Shown: positions 51,435 to 60,901 of the stretch, piece after piece
Layout of the letters: each line of letters begins with the position of its first letter
How positions within the stretch are numbered: position 1 is the stretch's first letter
NCBI RefSeq assembly: GCF_000013625.1
Contig: NC_009659.1
Span: forward strand, 3,348,001 to 3,412,000
DNA from: Janthinobacterium sp. Marseille
GTDB taxonomy: Bacteria > Pseudomonadota > Gammaproteobacteria > Burkholderiales > Burkholderiaceae_D
Length of the DNA stretch: 64,000 nucleotides
Direction: 5' to 3'
The notes under the pieces: model-generated
The model's database searches: none
The model's input: only the letters and a program-made list of their open reading frames with translations
What the model was told of the DNA's origin: nothing
Position numbers and translations under genes: made by a program

Positions 51435-53461
51435 CATTTTTTCTGCCCAATGCAATCGTGAACAGAAGCGGCGAACGATTTAAATTGGTCAAGCAGTTTG
51501 CTGACGGTATTTGGAAAATGGATAACGTGTTCACCGGTCGCAGCATAGAAGCCTGCGAAAGCGATCTCCATTCAGAGTTAAGCAAAGGAAATTTATACTT
51601 CCCTGACGCAATGGAAATTGCGGATTCAATGCAGGCTACAAAACTCGGAAAACAATTCGATGTTTGGAGTTCAGCGTCAGAGTCAGACCGTGCAGAAGCT
51701 CGACGCCGGTTTGCCTACGTCAATGCTGCGATCGGGGGACCAAAATCGGCTACAGCACTGCAAAACTGCAGCGATCAAGTAAGTGCAGAGCTCGATGATC
51801 GCACGCCCCCGTCTATTACAACGTTTAAGGCATGGATCAGTCGATATCAAAACGGGCGAAATGATATAGCGTCCTTGCTTCCCAAAACGAAAAGAAGAGG
51901 TAACCGAACTAGACGATATCACGATGAACTTGAAGAAATAGTTGATCGGTCGCTTGAGACCATGTATTTGACACAGCAACGACTCAGTATGTGTGATGCC
52001 CGCTTGCATGCGGCAACACACATCGCTGCTCATAATAAATCGACGCCGGCAAACGAAAATAAATTCACTATGCCAAGCATCGAATACTTTTGGCGCCGCT
52101 TGAGATCGACGTATAGCGAGTTCGACATATGTTGCGCTCGATTCGGTCAGACGTACGCTGCGAGAAGATATGAAACTGTCCAAGGATTTTCTCGAGGAGA
52201 GCGACCACTCGATCGAGTGGAAATCGATCACACCGTGATCGATTTGACTGTTGTGGATGGGCGAAGCGGTCTGCCTTTGGGACGGCCTTATTTGACTATA
52301 GCCATTGATGACGATACCCGATGCATTTTGGGATATTACCTTTCGTTCGAACCGCCTAGTTATTTGTCAGTTTCGTATTGCCTTCGCCACGCCATACTTT
52401 CTAAGTCCTACATCAAAGAGATGTATCCCAATATCAAAAATACCTGGGATTGCTACGGCGTGTTCACCAATCTGGTTGTCGACAACGGATCAGATTTTCA
52501 CAGCATCGCGTTGGAAGATCTTGCGAAGCGATTTGGAACAACAATCCAGTATTGTCCGCGTGCGAAACCTCGTTACAAGGGAAAGATTGAGCGACTCTAC
52601 GGGACAATGAATCGCGGGCTTTTTCATACCCTTCCAGGAACGACATTTTCTAACATCGTGGAAAAAGATGAATACGACTCGCTTGGCAATGCGGTTATAT
52701 CGCTAGAAAAACTCCATGAAATTGTCCATATCTGGATCGTCGACCTCTATCATCAGAAAAAACAAACTGCGATTGGTGAACCGCCAGCAAGCAGATGGCG
52801 CAAACATATTACTGGAATGCCGATTCCAGTTCCCGCCTGCGTAACCGATCTCGACGCCACTCTTGCGGTTCCATTCGAGCGAACGCTAACTCGGAATGGA
52901 ATCGAACACCTGACGCTTGAATATAACAGCGATGAATGCGGGCTTTATCTTGCGCGCATGAAGGGTTCTACCAAAGTGAAATGCAGATACAACCCAAATG
53001 ACCTCGGCCATATATACATAGAGGAACACGACACAGGTCACGTTTTTAAGGTACCTGCGAAAGTGAAGTGGCATGAGTATGCCAACGGCCTTTCACGCTG
53101 GCAGCATCAGCTTTGCCAAAGATTCGCTGCCAAGAATCTTGAAAAAGAAGATATTTTTGCTTTGGCTGAAGCCAAAGAGAAAATCGCTCAAATTGTAGAA
53201 GAGGAAATTTTTACTCAAAAGAAACGTACTCGGGCGCGTGTGGCGAGATATCAAGGCGAAACAGCACGCAGTGCGAAAGCGAAGCGGGATCTCGATGGGC
53301 TGTCAGAAGCCAGCGAAAAGCGAAGCAATACTTCAGATCAAGCGACGGACGATCATATATATCCGTTCGACACATCCTCAGAAGAATCCGATCGTTGGTT
53401 TCCATCCATCACAAACGCTCACGAAGAAAATGTGGAATTTTTTCCAAGAGGAAGAAAATGA
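51425..53461 (+). CDS. tnsB: Tn7-like transposase TnsB (DDE)
   Basis: 678 residues. TnsB binds the repeated sites in the transposon ends and joins 3' ends to target DNA. Helical DNA-binding domains fill the first 260 residues. The rve catalytic core follows: D268 in RVEIDHTVIDL, D353 in VVDNGSDFHS and E389 in YKGKIERLYG, a DD(35)E spacing. A Mu-type C-terminal barrel comes next and ends in a basic tail (KKRTRARVARYQ) that would contact TnsC. The ATG lies inside the end of tnsA with GAGGAG upstream. Confidence 0.95.
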   Translation: MAIAFFLPNAIVNRSGERFKLVKQFADGIWKMDNVFTGRSIEACESDLHSELSKGNLYFPDAMEIADSMQATKLGKQFDVWSSASESDRAEARRRFAYVNAAIGGPKSATALQNCSDQVSAELDDRTPPSITTFKAWISRYQNGRNDIASLLPKTKRRGNRTRRYHDELEEIVDRSLETMYLTQQRLSMCDARLHAATHIAAHNKSTPANENKFTMPSIEYFWRRLRSTYSEFDICCARFGQTYAARRYETVQGFSRGERPLDRVEIDHTVIDLTVVDGRSGLPLGRPYLTIAIDDDTRCILGYYLSFEPPSYLSVSYCLRHAILSKSYIKEMYPNIKNTWDCYGVFTNLVVDNGSDFHSIALEDLAKRFGTTIQYCPRAKPRYKGKIERLYGTMNRGLFHTLPGTTFSNIVEKDEYDSLGNAVISLEKLHEIVHIWIVDLYHQKKQTAIGEPPASRWRKHITGMPIPVPACVTDLDATLAVPFERTLTRNGIEHLTLEYNSDECGLYLARMKGSTKVKCRYNPNDLGHIYIEEHDTGHVFKVPAKVKWHEYANGLSRWQHQLCQRFAAKNLEKEDIFALAEAKEKIAQIVEEEIFTQKKRTRARVARYQGETARSAKAKRDLDGLSEASEKRSNTSDQATDDHIYPFDTSSEESDRWFPSITNAHEENVEFFPRGRK

Positions 53462-54516
53462 AAAACACTGTCAAAAACCAGGTTAAAAGCATGCCAGATA
53501 CTCCCATTGATTACACAACTCTATACGCGAAGCTCGACAGCTATGTTTATATGCATACTCATTTCCGACATGCTCTCGCGAGAATAGACGCCCTTATCGC
53601 AAGAGCCAAACGATATGCGGATCCTGAGATCGCTATTCTTCTTGGTGAATCACGGTGCGGGAAAAGCAGACTGCTCGACATCGTTGAACAAAAATGGCCA
53701 CCTCATAGAACGGCTGAAAAAACGCATGTACCAGTTTTGAGCATTAGGATCACAAGTAAGCCGACCGTAAAAGGATTATTGACTCAACTAATAGCAAAAC
53801 TCGGTGCCCCTTCCGCAATTCGTTATAAGACCGAGCAGCAACAAATGCAGGCACTGATCAATCTCTTAAAGCGATGTGAAGTACGTGCTTTGATGCTGGA
53901 TGAGTTTCAGCATTTTTTGTCTGATCGAGGCCAAGTTAACTATTCTGTCGCCGACTTATTCAAGTACCTTTCAGATGAGGCTCAGATAAGCATCATTTTT
54001 GCAGGATTGCCTGAGGCTAAAGGTGTAATTGACGCTAATGAACAACTCGCAGGACGAGCAAGTGCAGCGTTGCGTTTGCGGAGATTTAATTGGGGGACAG
54101 CTTCTGGGCGCGATGAGTTCAAGCAAATGCTTGTGGGATGCGCTCGAGCGTTCGAACCAATTGCACTCCCAGACTTATCCAGTGATGAGCTCGCCTTTCG
54201 CTGGTACTGCGCTAGTGGCGGCGTCATCGGTCTAGTTCTAAAAATTTTTAAAGAATGTTTGAATACAGCAGCGCAAAAAAATTATAGCGCTTTAACCTTA
54301 GAAGACTTCGACGAGGCTCATCGCAACGCACATTACGAGCAGGCAGAAAACGGATTTCGTCCCTTCAGTAAAGATTTTAATCCAACGCCGTCTCGCGACT
54401 CGATGTCTCGTGCAAAGAATGTCGGCAAACCTATCGAGCCAGTTAAGCAGAAACGTAATCGAGCTAGTTCAAAGCCAAAAGAGTCGAGTCCATTCACCCA
54501 AGGTTCCGTTATATGA
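53458..54516 (+). CDS. tnsC: Tn7-like AAA ATPase TnsC/TniB
   Basis: 352 residues. TnsC forms ATP-dependent filaments on target DNA and links TniQ to TnsAB. Walker A is LLGESRCGKSRLLDI (63-70 core) and Walker B is RALMLDEFQHFL (146-150 core). It is shorter than Tn7 TnsC (555) and closer in size to TniB. The frame opens 63 bases earlier, but the ATG at 53458 overlaps the tnsB stop as ATGA and has AGAGGAAG just upstream, so I chose it. Confidence 0.92.
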   Translation: MKNTVKNQVKSMPDTPIDYTTLYAKLDSYVYMHTHFRHALARIDALIARAKRYADPEIAILLGESRCGKSRLLDIVEQKWPPHRTAEKTHVPVLSIRITSKPTVKGLLTQLIAKLGAPSAIRYKTEQQQMQALINLLKRCEVRALMLDEFQHFLSDRGQVNYSVADLFKYLSDEAQISIIFAGLPEAKGVIDANEQLAGRASAALRLRRFNWGTASGRDEFKQMLVGCARAFEPIALPDLSSDELAFRWYCASGGVIGLVLKIFKECLNTAAQKNYSALTLEDFDEAHRNAHYEQAENGFRPFSKDFNPTPSRDSMSRAKNVGKPIEPVKQKRNRASSKPKESSPFTQGSVI

Positions 54517-55670
54517 GCGAGATATTCTTGGAAAGACCGAATCCATTTCCTCGTGAAAGTGCATTGGGCTGGGCATTGCGCGCTGCAGAATTAAATGCGC
54601 TACCAGATGCATTAAAACTGGCTACCTTGTGTAAGAACTTTCATGCGACTACTTCTCTTGTCAATTTCAATCCTGGTGAACTGGCTAGTTGGTTCGATAA
54701 AGCTCCATCCATACTAGGATTTATGTCTTATCGCTCGCTCACCAAAACCAGCCCCCCTATGTTTAGGACGCAACCAGTTGCGCCTAAGATGTTGAATCTG
54801 CGAACTCCGAGAATCTGTCCTTCATGTGTTGAGGAAAATGGGTACATACATGCATTTTGGGATTTAGATCTGGTTAGCATCTGCCCAACCCACCGCATTG
54901 CGTTGGTCACTCGTTGTTCCGCATGCAATAAACATTTAAGCTGGAAGCGACCCGGCCTTCTCATCTGCAGCTGTGGCGCGAAAATAAAACAAGATGGTGT
55001 TCAAGCTAGCAAATCGTTAGTTACTTTACACCAGCAACTAGAGATAACTGCGTATTCCAAACAAACCAAGGCTTTGAATCAACTCCATATCGGAAATACT
55101 GCATTCAAATATATCTCTCTAAGATTTTTGATCAAGTTTATCGAAACCACTGCACGTATCCATATTCCAAAGGGACGCTCGCGAATGGCTATTTCCTTAT
55201 TAGACAAAATTCAAATTTTAGAAAAGTCGGCTGAGTTGCTTTCCGATTGGCCGATCAACTTCTGCAAGTTTTTAGCATTATTGAATCAGGAGCCATATCC
55301 CGAATCTAAGGGCATTAAAATTTTTGAGAAGAGGTTTCTCCATCATTACATCGAAAAATTATTTGTCGCAGCCGAAGACTATGTTGAAGGCGCAGAGATT
55401 CTTGACCTATTGTTTAATCAAGTGCTCACGTATCCCAACAGTGGTATGTATAGAGAACTTACCGTTTTCAATATTTTTCAATCGAAAACACTAGATAGAA
55501 CCTATTGTTCAAGTTCGAATGTTAAGGAACTATCGACTTCGACCATAGAAAACTTGAAAAGAGATTTTAGTTTTAATAGCCTGAGAATTAGCGCGTCAGA
55601 AAATTACCTAAACCATGGCGTAAGAAATCAATCTTTTAATGAGTATTTGATCGCTAGGGGAACGGACTAA
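54513..55670 (+). CDS. tniQ: Target selector TniQ/TnsD
   Basis: 385 residues. TniQ-family proteins choose the target site; TnsD reads a fixed attachment site. The N-terminus has the family pattern FPRESALGWALRAAE. Zinc-finger cysteines and histidines follow in ICPSCVEENGYIHAFWD, ICPTHRIALVTRCSACNKHL and LICSCGAKI. The C-terminal 200 residues are helical and variable. At 385 residues it lies between a minimal TniQ and TnsD of Tn7 (508). It overlaps tnsC as ATGA. Confidence 0.9.
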   Translation: MSEIFLERPNPFPRESALGWALRAAELNALPDALKLATLCKNFHATTSLVNFNPGELASWFDKAPSILGFMSYRSLTKTSPPMFRTQPVAPKMLNLRTPRICPSCVEENGYIHAFWDLDLVSICPTHRIALVTRCSACNKHLSWKRPGLLICSCGAKIKQDGVQASKSLVTLHQQLEITAYSKQTKALNQLHIGNTAFKYISLRFLIKFIETTARIHIPKGRSRMAISLLDKIQILEKSAELLSDWPINFCKFLALLNQEPYPESKGIKIFEKRFLHHYIEKLFVAAEDYVEGAEILDLLFNQVLTYPNSGMYRELTVFNIFQSKTLDRTYCSSSNVKELSTSTIENLKRDFSFNSLRISASENYLNHGVRNQSFNEYLIARGTD

Positions 55671-55675
55671 TTTTT

Positions 55676-56458
55676 ATGCGCCTTCTAATTCTTTCTGACC
55701 TTCACCACGAACTTTGGCGTGATAAGGCTCCACGTTTCGACATTTCAATCAGCCGGCCAGATATTGTCATTCTCGCTGGAGATATCGATACCGGCGCGAA
55801 GGCTGTTGCATGGGCTACAAAGGCTTTTCCCGCATTACCAGTTCTGTATGTGCATGGAAATCACGAGTGTTACGGAAAAAATATCGAAGATACACAATAT
55901 GAAATACAAGAAGCATGCCTTGCATCGACGAACATTCACTTTTTAAACTGTAATGAGTTCATATTTAATAACGTTCGTTTTTTAGGTGCGACGATGTGGA
56001 CTGATTTTCGTCTATTTGGCGATGATGATCGGCAAGCAGCTATGCGAGAAGCAGAAGCCGTGATGGTGGACTATAAGAGAATTAGATTAGCCACGAAGGG
56101 ATATCGCAAACTGCGAGCTGGAGATACAGCTCAATTTCATTCGATTCAAAAATCTTGGCTTAATGCCAAAATATCGGAGCCATTTTCGGGAAAAACAGTT
56201 GTCATCACTCACATGGCACCATCTATTTTATCCGTATCAGATAGATATTCTGCCGACCCAATATCAGCAAGCTATGCATCTCGTTTAGATGAGATCGTCA
56301 GCCTAAGTGACATTTGGATTCACGGTCACACGCACGAATCGTTTGATTATCAAATCGGGAAATGTCGAGTACTTTGCAATCCTTGCGGCTATATGACGCG
56401 CGTCGGCGAAATTGAAAACGACAATTTCAATCCAAATTTAATTATAGAAATTAGTTAA
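55676..56458 (+). CDS. Calcineurin-like metallophosphoesterase
   Basis: 260 residues. The metallophosphatase motifs are all present: ILSDLHHE (D8, H10), ILAGDIDTG (D36), HGNHECYG (61-64), TVVITHMAPS and IHGHTHESFDY. These bind two metals and cut phosphomono- or diesters. It starts 5 bases after tniQ, so it is probably co-transcribed with the tns genes and could be cargo. Its target is unknown; similar proteins act as nucleases or cyclic-nucleotide phosphodiesterases. Confidence 0.9.
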   Translation: MRLLILSDLHHELWRDKAPRFDISISRPDIVILAGDIDTGAKAVAWATKAFPALPVLYVHGNHECYGKNIEDTQYEIQEACLASTNIHFLNCNEFIFNNVRFLGATMWTDFRLFGDDDRQAAMREAEAVMVDYKRIRLATKGYRKLRAGDTAQFHSIQKSWLNAKISEPFSGKTVVITHMAPSILSVSDRYSADPISASYASRLDEIVSLSDIWIHGHTHESFDYQIGKCRVLCNPCGYMTRVGEIENDNFNPNLIIEIS

Positions 56459-56588
56459 TCGGAAGAAATGCATTCAGTCCTTTGGATACATCCTTAAAGA
56501 CACTGATTGAGTATTCGCATTGAAGCTGCCACTGGTTAGTGGCGCGGCTTACCCCCCGTTCGCATTCCAGTTTTCCACAGGTTGCGTT

Positions 56589-56619
56589 GGACATCCGCTA
56601 TCGGCCCAAAGCGGACATC
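56589..56619. repeat. GC-rich imperfect palindrome (TCCGC ... GCGGAC type)
   Basis: GGACATCCGC (56589-56598) and GCGGACATC (56611-56619) flank TATCGGCCCAAA. A second copy of the same type is split by the IS30 element (GTCCGCT at 57366 and AGCGGAC at 58612). Confidence 0.55.
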
Positions 56620-56752
56620 TGTCACATGCAACGTTGAACGCACAAGAAATGTTCTAATGCGTAACCGATAAGCTATTTAAGCGATAGCTCCGACTGTGAA
56701 TGCTGCAGGATTTTCATTACAAAATCACCGACATAGCTACCTACCTAGCATC

Positions 56753-57271
56753 ATGCTTATATTCCTCGATACAGAGTTCACAGGGCTAGACCAGCGCAAG
56801 CCTGATTTAATTTCAATTGGCCTAGTTGATGAGACGGGTCAGGAATTTTACGCGGAGCTTCCAGAAGTGCATTGGACGGTTCAATGCAACGAGTGGGTCC
56901 ATTTCAATGTCTTGCCGCATCTTCACGGCAGCGACGATTACGTGCAAAACGAGGCGTTGATCAGCGAATCTTTAGTGGCTTGGATTGAAAACATTAGTGA
57001 TAAAGCAATAATAGTTACCGATTGTATAGACGCCGACTTTACCCAATTAAAAAGACTGCTACAGAAATGGCCCAACAATCTAGATGTCCGTCCAATTCAG
57101 TTTACAGCGTGGTCAATGGGGGAGGATAAACAACCGACATTGCAAACGTTAATGAACAATTACTACGGACCAGGGCGGCCACGTCACCACGCGCTACATG
57201 ACGCTCATGCCCTAAGACTGGCTGCATTGTATGCGGTAAAAAACGGCTGGCAACCTGAAAATCTTGATTGA
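56753..57271 (+). CDS. DEDDh 3'-5' exoribonuclease, Rv2179c-like
   Basis: 172 residues from the ATG at 56753; a GTG at 56696 would add 19 residues that look random. Exonuclease motifs: IFLDTEFTGL (D, E), DCIDADFTQL and HHALHDAHALRLA (H-x4-D). The small size and DLISIGLVDETGQEFYAEL fit the Rv2179c/RNase AS-like family, which trims RNA 3' ends. It is separated from the phosphoesterase by about 295 bases that hold a palindrome and a short hairpin. Role in the element unknown. Confidence 0.8.
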   Translation: MLIFLDTEFTGLDQRKPDLISIGLVDETGQEFYAELPEVHWTVQCNEWVHFNVLPHLHGSDDYVQNEALISESLVAWIENISDKAIIVTDCIDADFTQLKRLLQKWPNNLDVRPIQFTAWSMGEDKQPTLQTLMNNYYGPGRPRHHALHDAHALRLAALYAVKNGWQPENLD

Positions 57272-57377
57272 ATTGAGTATATGCAGCAAGGTTGCACTTT
57301 ATCGCATCGCAAAGTTCCCACCCGTTCGCGTGCAAAATATTGTCAGTAGCGCAAATTAGTTGAGTGTCCGCTCCCGA

Positions 57378-57404
57378 CGGCGGTTTCAACCGGTGGATGC
57401 AACA
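57378..57404. repeat. Left terminal inverted repeat of the IS30 element
   Basis: Starts CGGCGGTTTCAACC and ends GGATGCAACA. It is the exact reverse complement of 58580-58606. Confidence 0.88.
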
Positions 57405-58546
57405 GATTGATAAAACCGTTGAGCCGGTGTTTCGTAGTTTAGTGTTTTTCTTGGTCGTTCATTCAATCGTCTTGCTACAGCATTGAGTTGTGCCTGCGAA
57501 TAGCCAGAGAGATTCAACCCTTTAGGGAAGTACTGCCGTAACAGTCCGTTGGTATTTTCGTTTGATCCTCGTTGCCACGGGCTTCTTGGATCACAGAAAT
57601 AGACCTGGATATCAGTCGCTAGTGTGAAGCGCTTGTGGTCAGCGAGTTCTTTGCCACGATCCCATGTCAGTGACTTATACAGTTCTTGCGGTAGTTTCCC
57701 TGCATGCTTGATGAGCGCATTGACCACCGTCTGCGTATCTTTCCTATCGATCTTCACCAGCATGACATAGCGCGTATGGCGCTCCACTAGCGTCGCAATC
57801 TGACTGTTCGCACTTCCGCATAGCAAATCGCCTTCCCAGTGACCCGGCACAGCACGATCTTCCACCATCGCAGGCCGCTCGCTGATCGATACGGCATCGC
57901 TGATCTTGCCGTGATTGTCTGTCTTCTGGGTGTGATGAAGGGAGCGAGGCATGACTCGAGTGCGTCTCAGGTGCTCTGTCAGTTCCTTCTTCAAGGCACC
58001 GCGTGTCTGTATGAATAAGGTTCTGTAGATGGTTTCGTGAGACACCTGAAACTCCTCATCATCGGGATGGATGTGTTTGAGCCAGCCGGCCACTTGCTGT
58101 GGAGACCATTGCTGGCGCAGCTTGTCGGCAACCATACTGGCTAGCGGTCGATTCTGCAGGAGCTTACAAGGTTTAGGGCGATGCGCTCGTTCCCACGTGG
58201 CCTTGTCTGCATCAGCTGCTCGGTAGCTTTCAACACCGCCGTTGCGGTTGAGTTCGCGACTGATTGTCGATGGTGATCTGCCTATACTTCTGGCGATGGT
58301 ATGCATAGAGTGACCTGCAACGATGGATCGAGAGATCTCTTCGCGTTCAGCTAGCGTTAGTGATCTTATAGAGCGGGTACGGTGCGGCGGCTTGATGCCG
58401 CCACTTTCTGCAAGTATCCGCTGCACGGAGGAATGATTGCGGTCAAAGAGCTGTGCGATCTGCTGAAGAGATTCTCCCTTCTTCCAGCGTTCCCACATTA
58501 CAGCCTTCTGACTATCGGTATAGATGATCCTTGTGCGACGCTCCAT
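57386..58546 (-). CDS. IS30 family transposase
   Basis: 386 residues, full length. The N-terminal HTH_38 domain holds ESLQQIAQLFDRNHSSVQRIL and a second HTH is in LAEREEISRSIVAG. The DDE core has D in GHWEGDLLCGS, D in LTWDRGKEL and E in WQRGSNENTNGLLRQYFP, the last being the IS30 signature. No frameshift or stop is present, so the element may still be active. Confidence 0.95.
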   Translation of the reverse strand: MERRTRIIYTDSQKAVMWERWKKGESLQQIAQLFDRNHSSVQRILAESGGIKPPHRTRSIRSLTLAEREEISRSIVAGHSMHTIARSIGRSPSTISRELNRNGGVESYRAADADKATWERAHRPKPCKLLQNRPLASMVADKLRQQWSPQQVAGWLKHIHPDDEEFQVSHETIYRTLFIQTRGALKKELTEHLRRTRVMPRSLHHTQKTDNHGKISDAVSISERPAMVEDRAVPGHWEGDLLCGSANSQIATLVERHTRYVMLVKIDRKDTQTVVNALIKHAGKLPQELYKSLTWDRGKELADHKRFTLATDIQVYFCDPRSPWQRGSNENTNGLLRQYFPKGLNLSGYSQAQLNAVARRLNERPRKTLNYETPAQRFYQSVASTG

Positions 58547-58579
58547 GACACACTCCCGCTATCTGCATAGCCTTTAGTG

Positions 58580-58606
58580 TGTTGCATCCACCGGTTGAAA
58601 CCGCCG
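58580..58606. repeat. Right terminal inverted repeat of the IS30 element
   Basis: TGTTGCATCC at the inner side to GAAACCGCCG at the outer side; exact reverse complement of the left repeat. Confidence 0.88.
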
Positions 58607-59174
58607 CCAAAAGCGGACGGTTAATGATGCCGGCCGTCAGCGCCAGTATATCGCCTCGAAAGAGCCGTGAAATAAGAAACGTGGTCGCGGACACGAAAAA
58701 ATCGCGAAACTTAGCATGGCGCGGAAAAGAATGCGTACTACGCCGCCGGTCACTCGGAATTTGATTTCTTCCGCATTTCCTTAGCCATAGGCAGTAAACG
58801 CGGTAGGTAAATATACCGCTCATCAAACATGCTTGTGAAAGATAGAGGCCACGCCACTTCCAACGTGGCCTCTATCAATTTGGCCCTGAGAAATTGAACC
58901 AATTAAATAATTAAAAAATATTTACTCGCTAATCCCAGCAACATTTCATTCAAGCGCACAACAAATCCGGCGGGATCTTTGAGTTTGCCAACCGTCAGCT
59001 ATGGTAAGAGCAGTGTCTTTAAACTTTCATACCTGATATCCATACAACTCTATATACGCGCGAAAGTTTGGCTGCAAAACTATGCTCAGTCAGTCGCTAT
59101 GCATTTCATATAGGCACGCAATTTCTGTAATGAACTCGTAACAATCGAGCATTAACATTGCCTCATTCGAATTC
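58607..59174. other. Intergenic region between the IS30 element and the ptx operon
   Basis: About 570 bases without a convincing gene. It holds a perfect 13-base hairpin (58841-58853 with 58864-58876) and, at its right border, the palindrome upstream of ptxA. Short open frames here have no domain signal. Confidence 0.5.
58841..58876. terminator. Strong hairpin, possible terminator
   Basis: Perfect 13-base stem GATAGAGGCCACG / CGTGGCCTCTATC with a 10-base loop. There is only a short T run after it, so direction and function are uncertain. Confidence 0.55.
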
Positions 59175-59199
59175 GTAATCAATCAACTTGATTGATTAC
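59175..59199. promoter_or_regulatory. 25-base palindrome upstream of ptxA, probable LysR-type operator
   Basis: Arms GTAATCAATCAA and TTGATTGATTAC around a single C, perfect over 12 bases each side. It lies 27 bases before the ptxA start codon. Inner T-N11-A spacing, as in LysR sites, is present. PtxE, encoded at the end of the operon, is the obvious candidate to bind it. Confidence 0.7.
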
Positions 59200-59225
59200 A
59201 AATAGAAATCAGAGGGGTGCAAGCC

Positions 59226-60014
59226 ATGATTCAACTTAATGATGTATCGGTACGCTACGGCGATACCTATGCTTTACGTTCTACCTCGCTCAAACTCCAC
59301 AAGGGACAGTTCACCGTTCTCCTTGGGGCGTCTGGCGCGGGCAAGTCGACGCTGCTTCGATGCATCAACATGATGTGCCAACCCAGCGCTGGCACGATTG
59401 ATGTCGTTGGATTGGGGCTGTTGCAAAACAGACGTGTATTGCAGGCACATCGTCGTCAGACCGGTATGGTCTTTCAACAGCATCAACTCATCGCTCGTCG
59501 CACTGCTTTGCAGAACGTGCTGATGGGCCGCCTAGGTTATCACACCACACTTCGCAGTCTTTTCCCTTTATCGCAAGAAGAACAACGAATCGGATTGCGA
59601 GCGCTGGATCGTGTCGGTCTATTGCATAAAGCACTTACGCGTGTCGATCAATTAAGCGGCGGGCAACAACAGCGCGTTGGGATTGCCAGGGCATTGACGC
59701 AGCAACCAAAACTGATACTCGCCGACGAACCCGTCGCCAGTCTTGACCCGGCAACCTCAGAGAAGGTGCTGGAAATCCTTCGTCAAATCTGCAAAGAAGA
59801 TGGCATCTCTGCAGTGGTCAGTCTCCATCAAGTCGATCTTGCACTCAAATATTCAGACCGAATCGTTGGACTTGCCCACGGCAAGGTGATGTTCGACGCG
59901 GTTCCGACCGATTTGAATGAGAACGTGTTGGCAGCACTGTATGACGCCAAACCATCTACCGTTTCGGAAGTACCGACCATGCCGTTCGCTTCAATCTTAA
60001 ACTTATCAATGTAA
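59226..60014 (+). CDS. ptxA: Phosphite/phosphonate ABC transporter ATP-binding protein PtxA
   Basis: 262 residues. It powers uptake of phosphite. Walker A is LLGASGAGKSTLLR, the ABC signature is LSGGQQQRVGIARAL, and Walker B is LILADEPVASLDP. The sequence is of the PhnC type. I chose the ATG at 59226, preceded by AGAGGGG; a GTG at 59217 is in frame but overlaps that site. ptxB starts a few bases after its stop. Confidence 0.93.
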   Translation: MIQLNDVSVRYGDTYALRSTSLKLHKGQFTVLLGASGAGKSTLLRCINMMCQPSAGTIDVVGLGLLQNRRVLQAHRRQTGMVFQQHQLIARRTALQNVLMGRLGYHTTLRSLFPLSQEEQRIGLRALDRVGLLHKALTRVDQLSGGQQQRVGIARALTQQPKLILADEPVASLDPATSEKVLEILRQICKEDGISAVVSLHQVDLALKYSDRIVGLAHGKVMFDAVPTDLNENVLAALYDAKPSTVSEVPTMPFASILNLSM

Positions 60015-60884
<870 letters not shown>

Positions 60885-60901
60885 TCATTTGAAAGCACTC
60901 A

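Larger units (their letters stand above)
50718..55670 (+). mobile_element. Tn7-like transposition module tnsA-tnsB-tnsC-tniQ
   Basis: Four genes on one strand, in the Tn7 order, chained by overlaps of 10, 4 and 4 bases. Together they give a two-subunit transposase (TnsA and TnsB), an AAA regulator (TnsC) and a target selector (TniQ/TnsD). No tnsE and no cas genes were seen in the window. The ends of the whole element are not certain; see the repeats at 42262 for one candidate. Confidence 0.88.
57378..58606 (-). mobile_element. IS30-family insertion sequence
   Basis: A 1229-base element with one transposase gene and perfect terminal inverted repeats. The transposase stop lies inside the left repeat. 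The element interrupts a GTCCGCT / AGCGGAC palindrome; IS30 is known to prefer palindromic targets. No clear target duplication was found, which agrees with the 2-3 base duplications of the family. Confidence 0.9.

Noticed and set aside
56460..57377. Opposite end of the Tn7-like element before the IS30 insertion
   Set aside because: TTTTCCACA at about 56571 ends in CACA, but the expected 22-base repeats and a matching 5-base duplication are missing.
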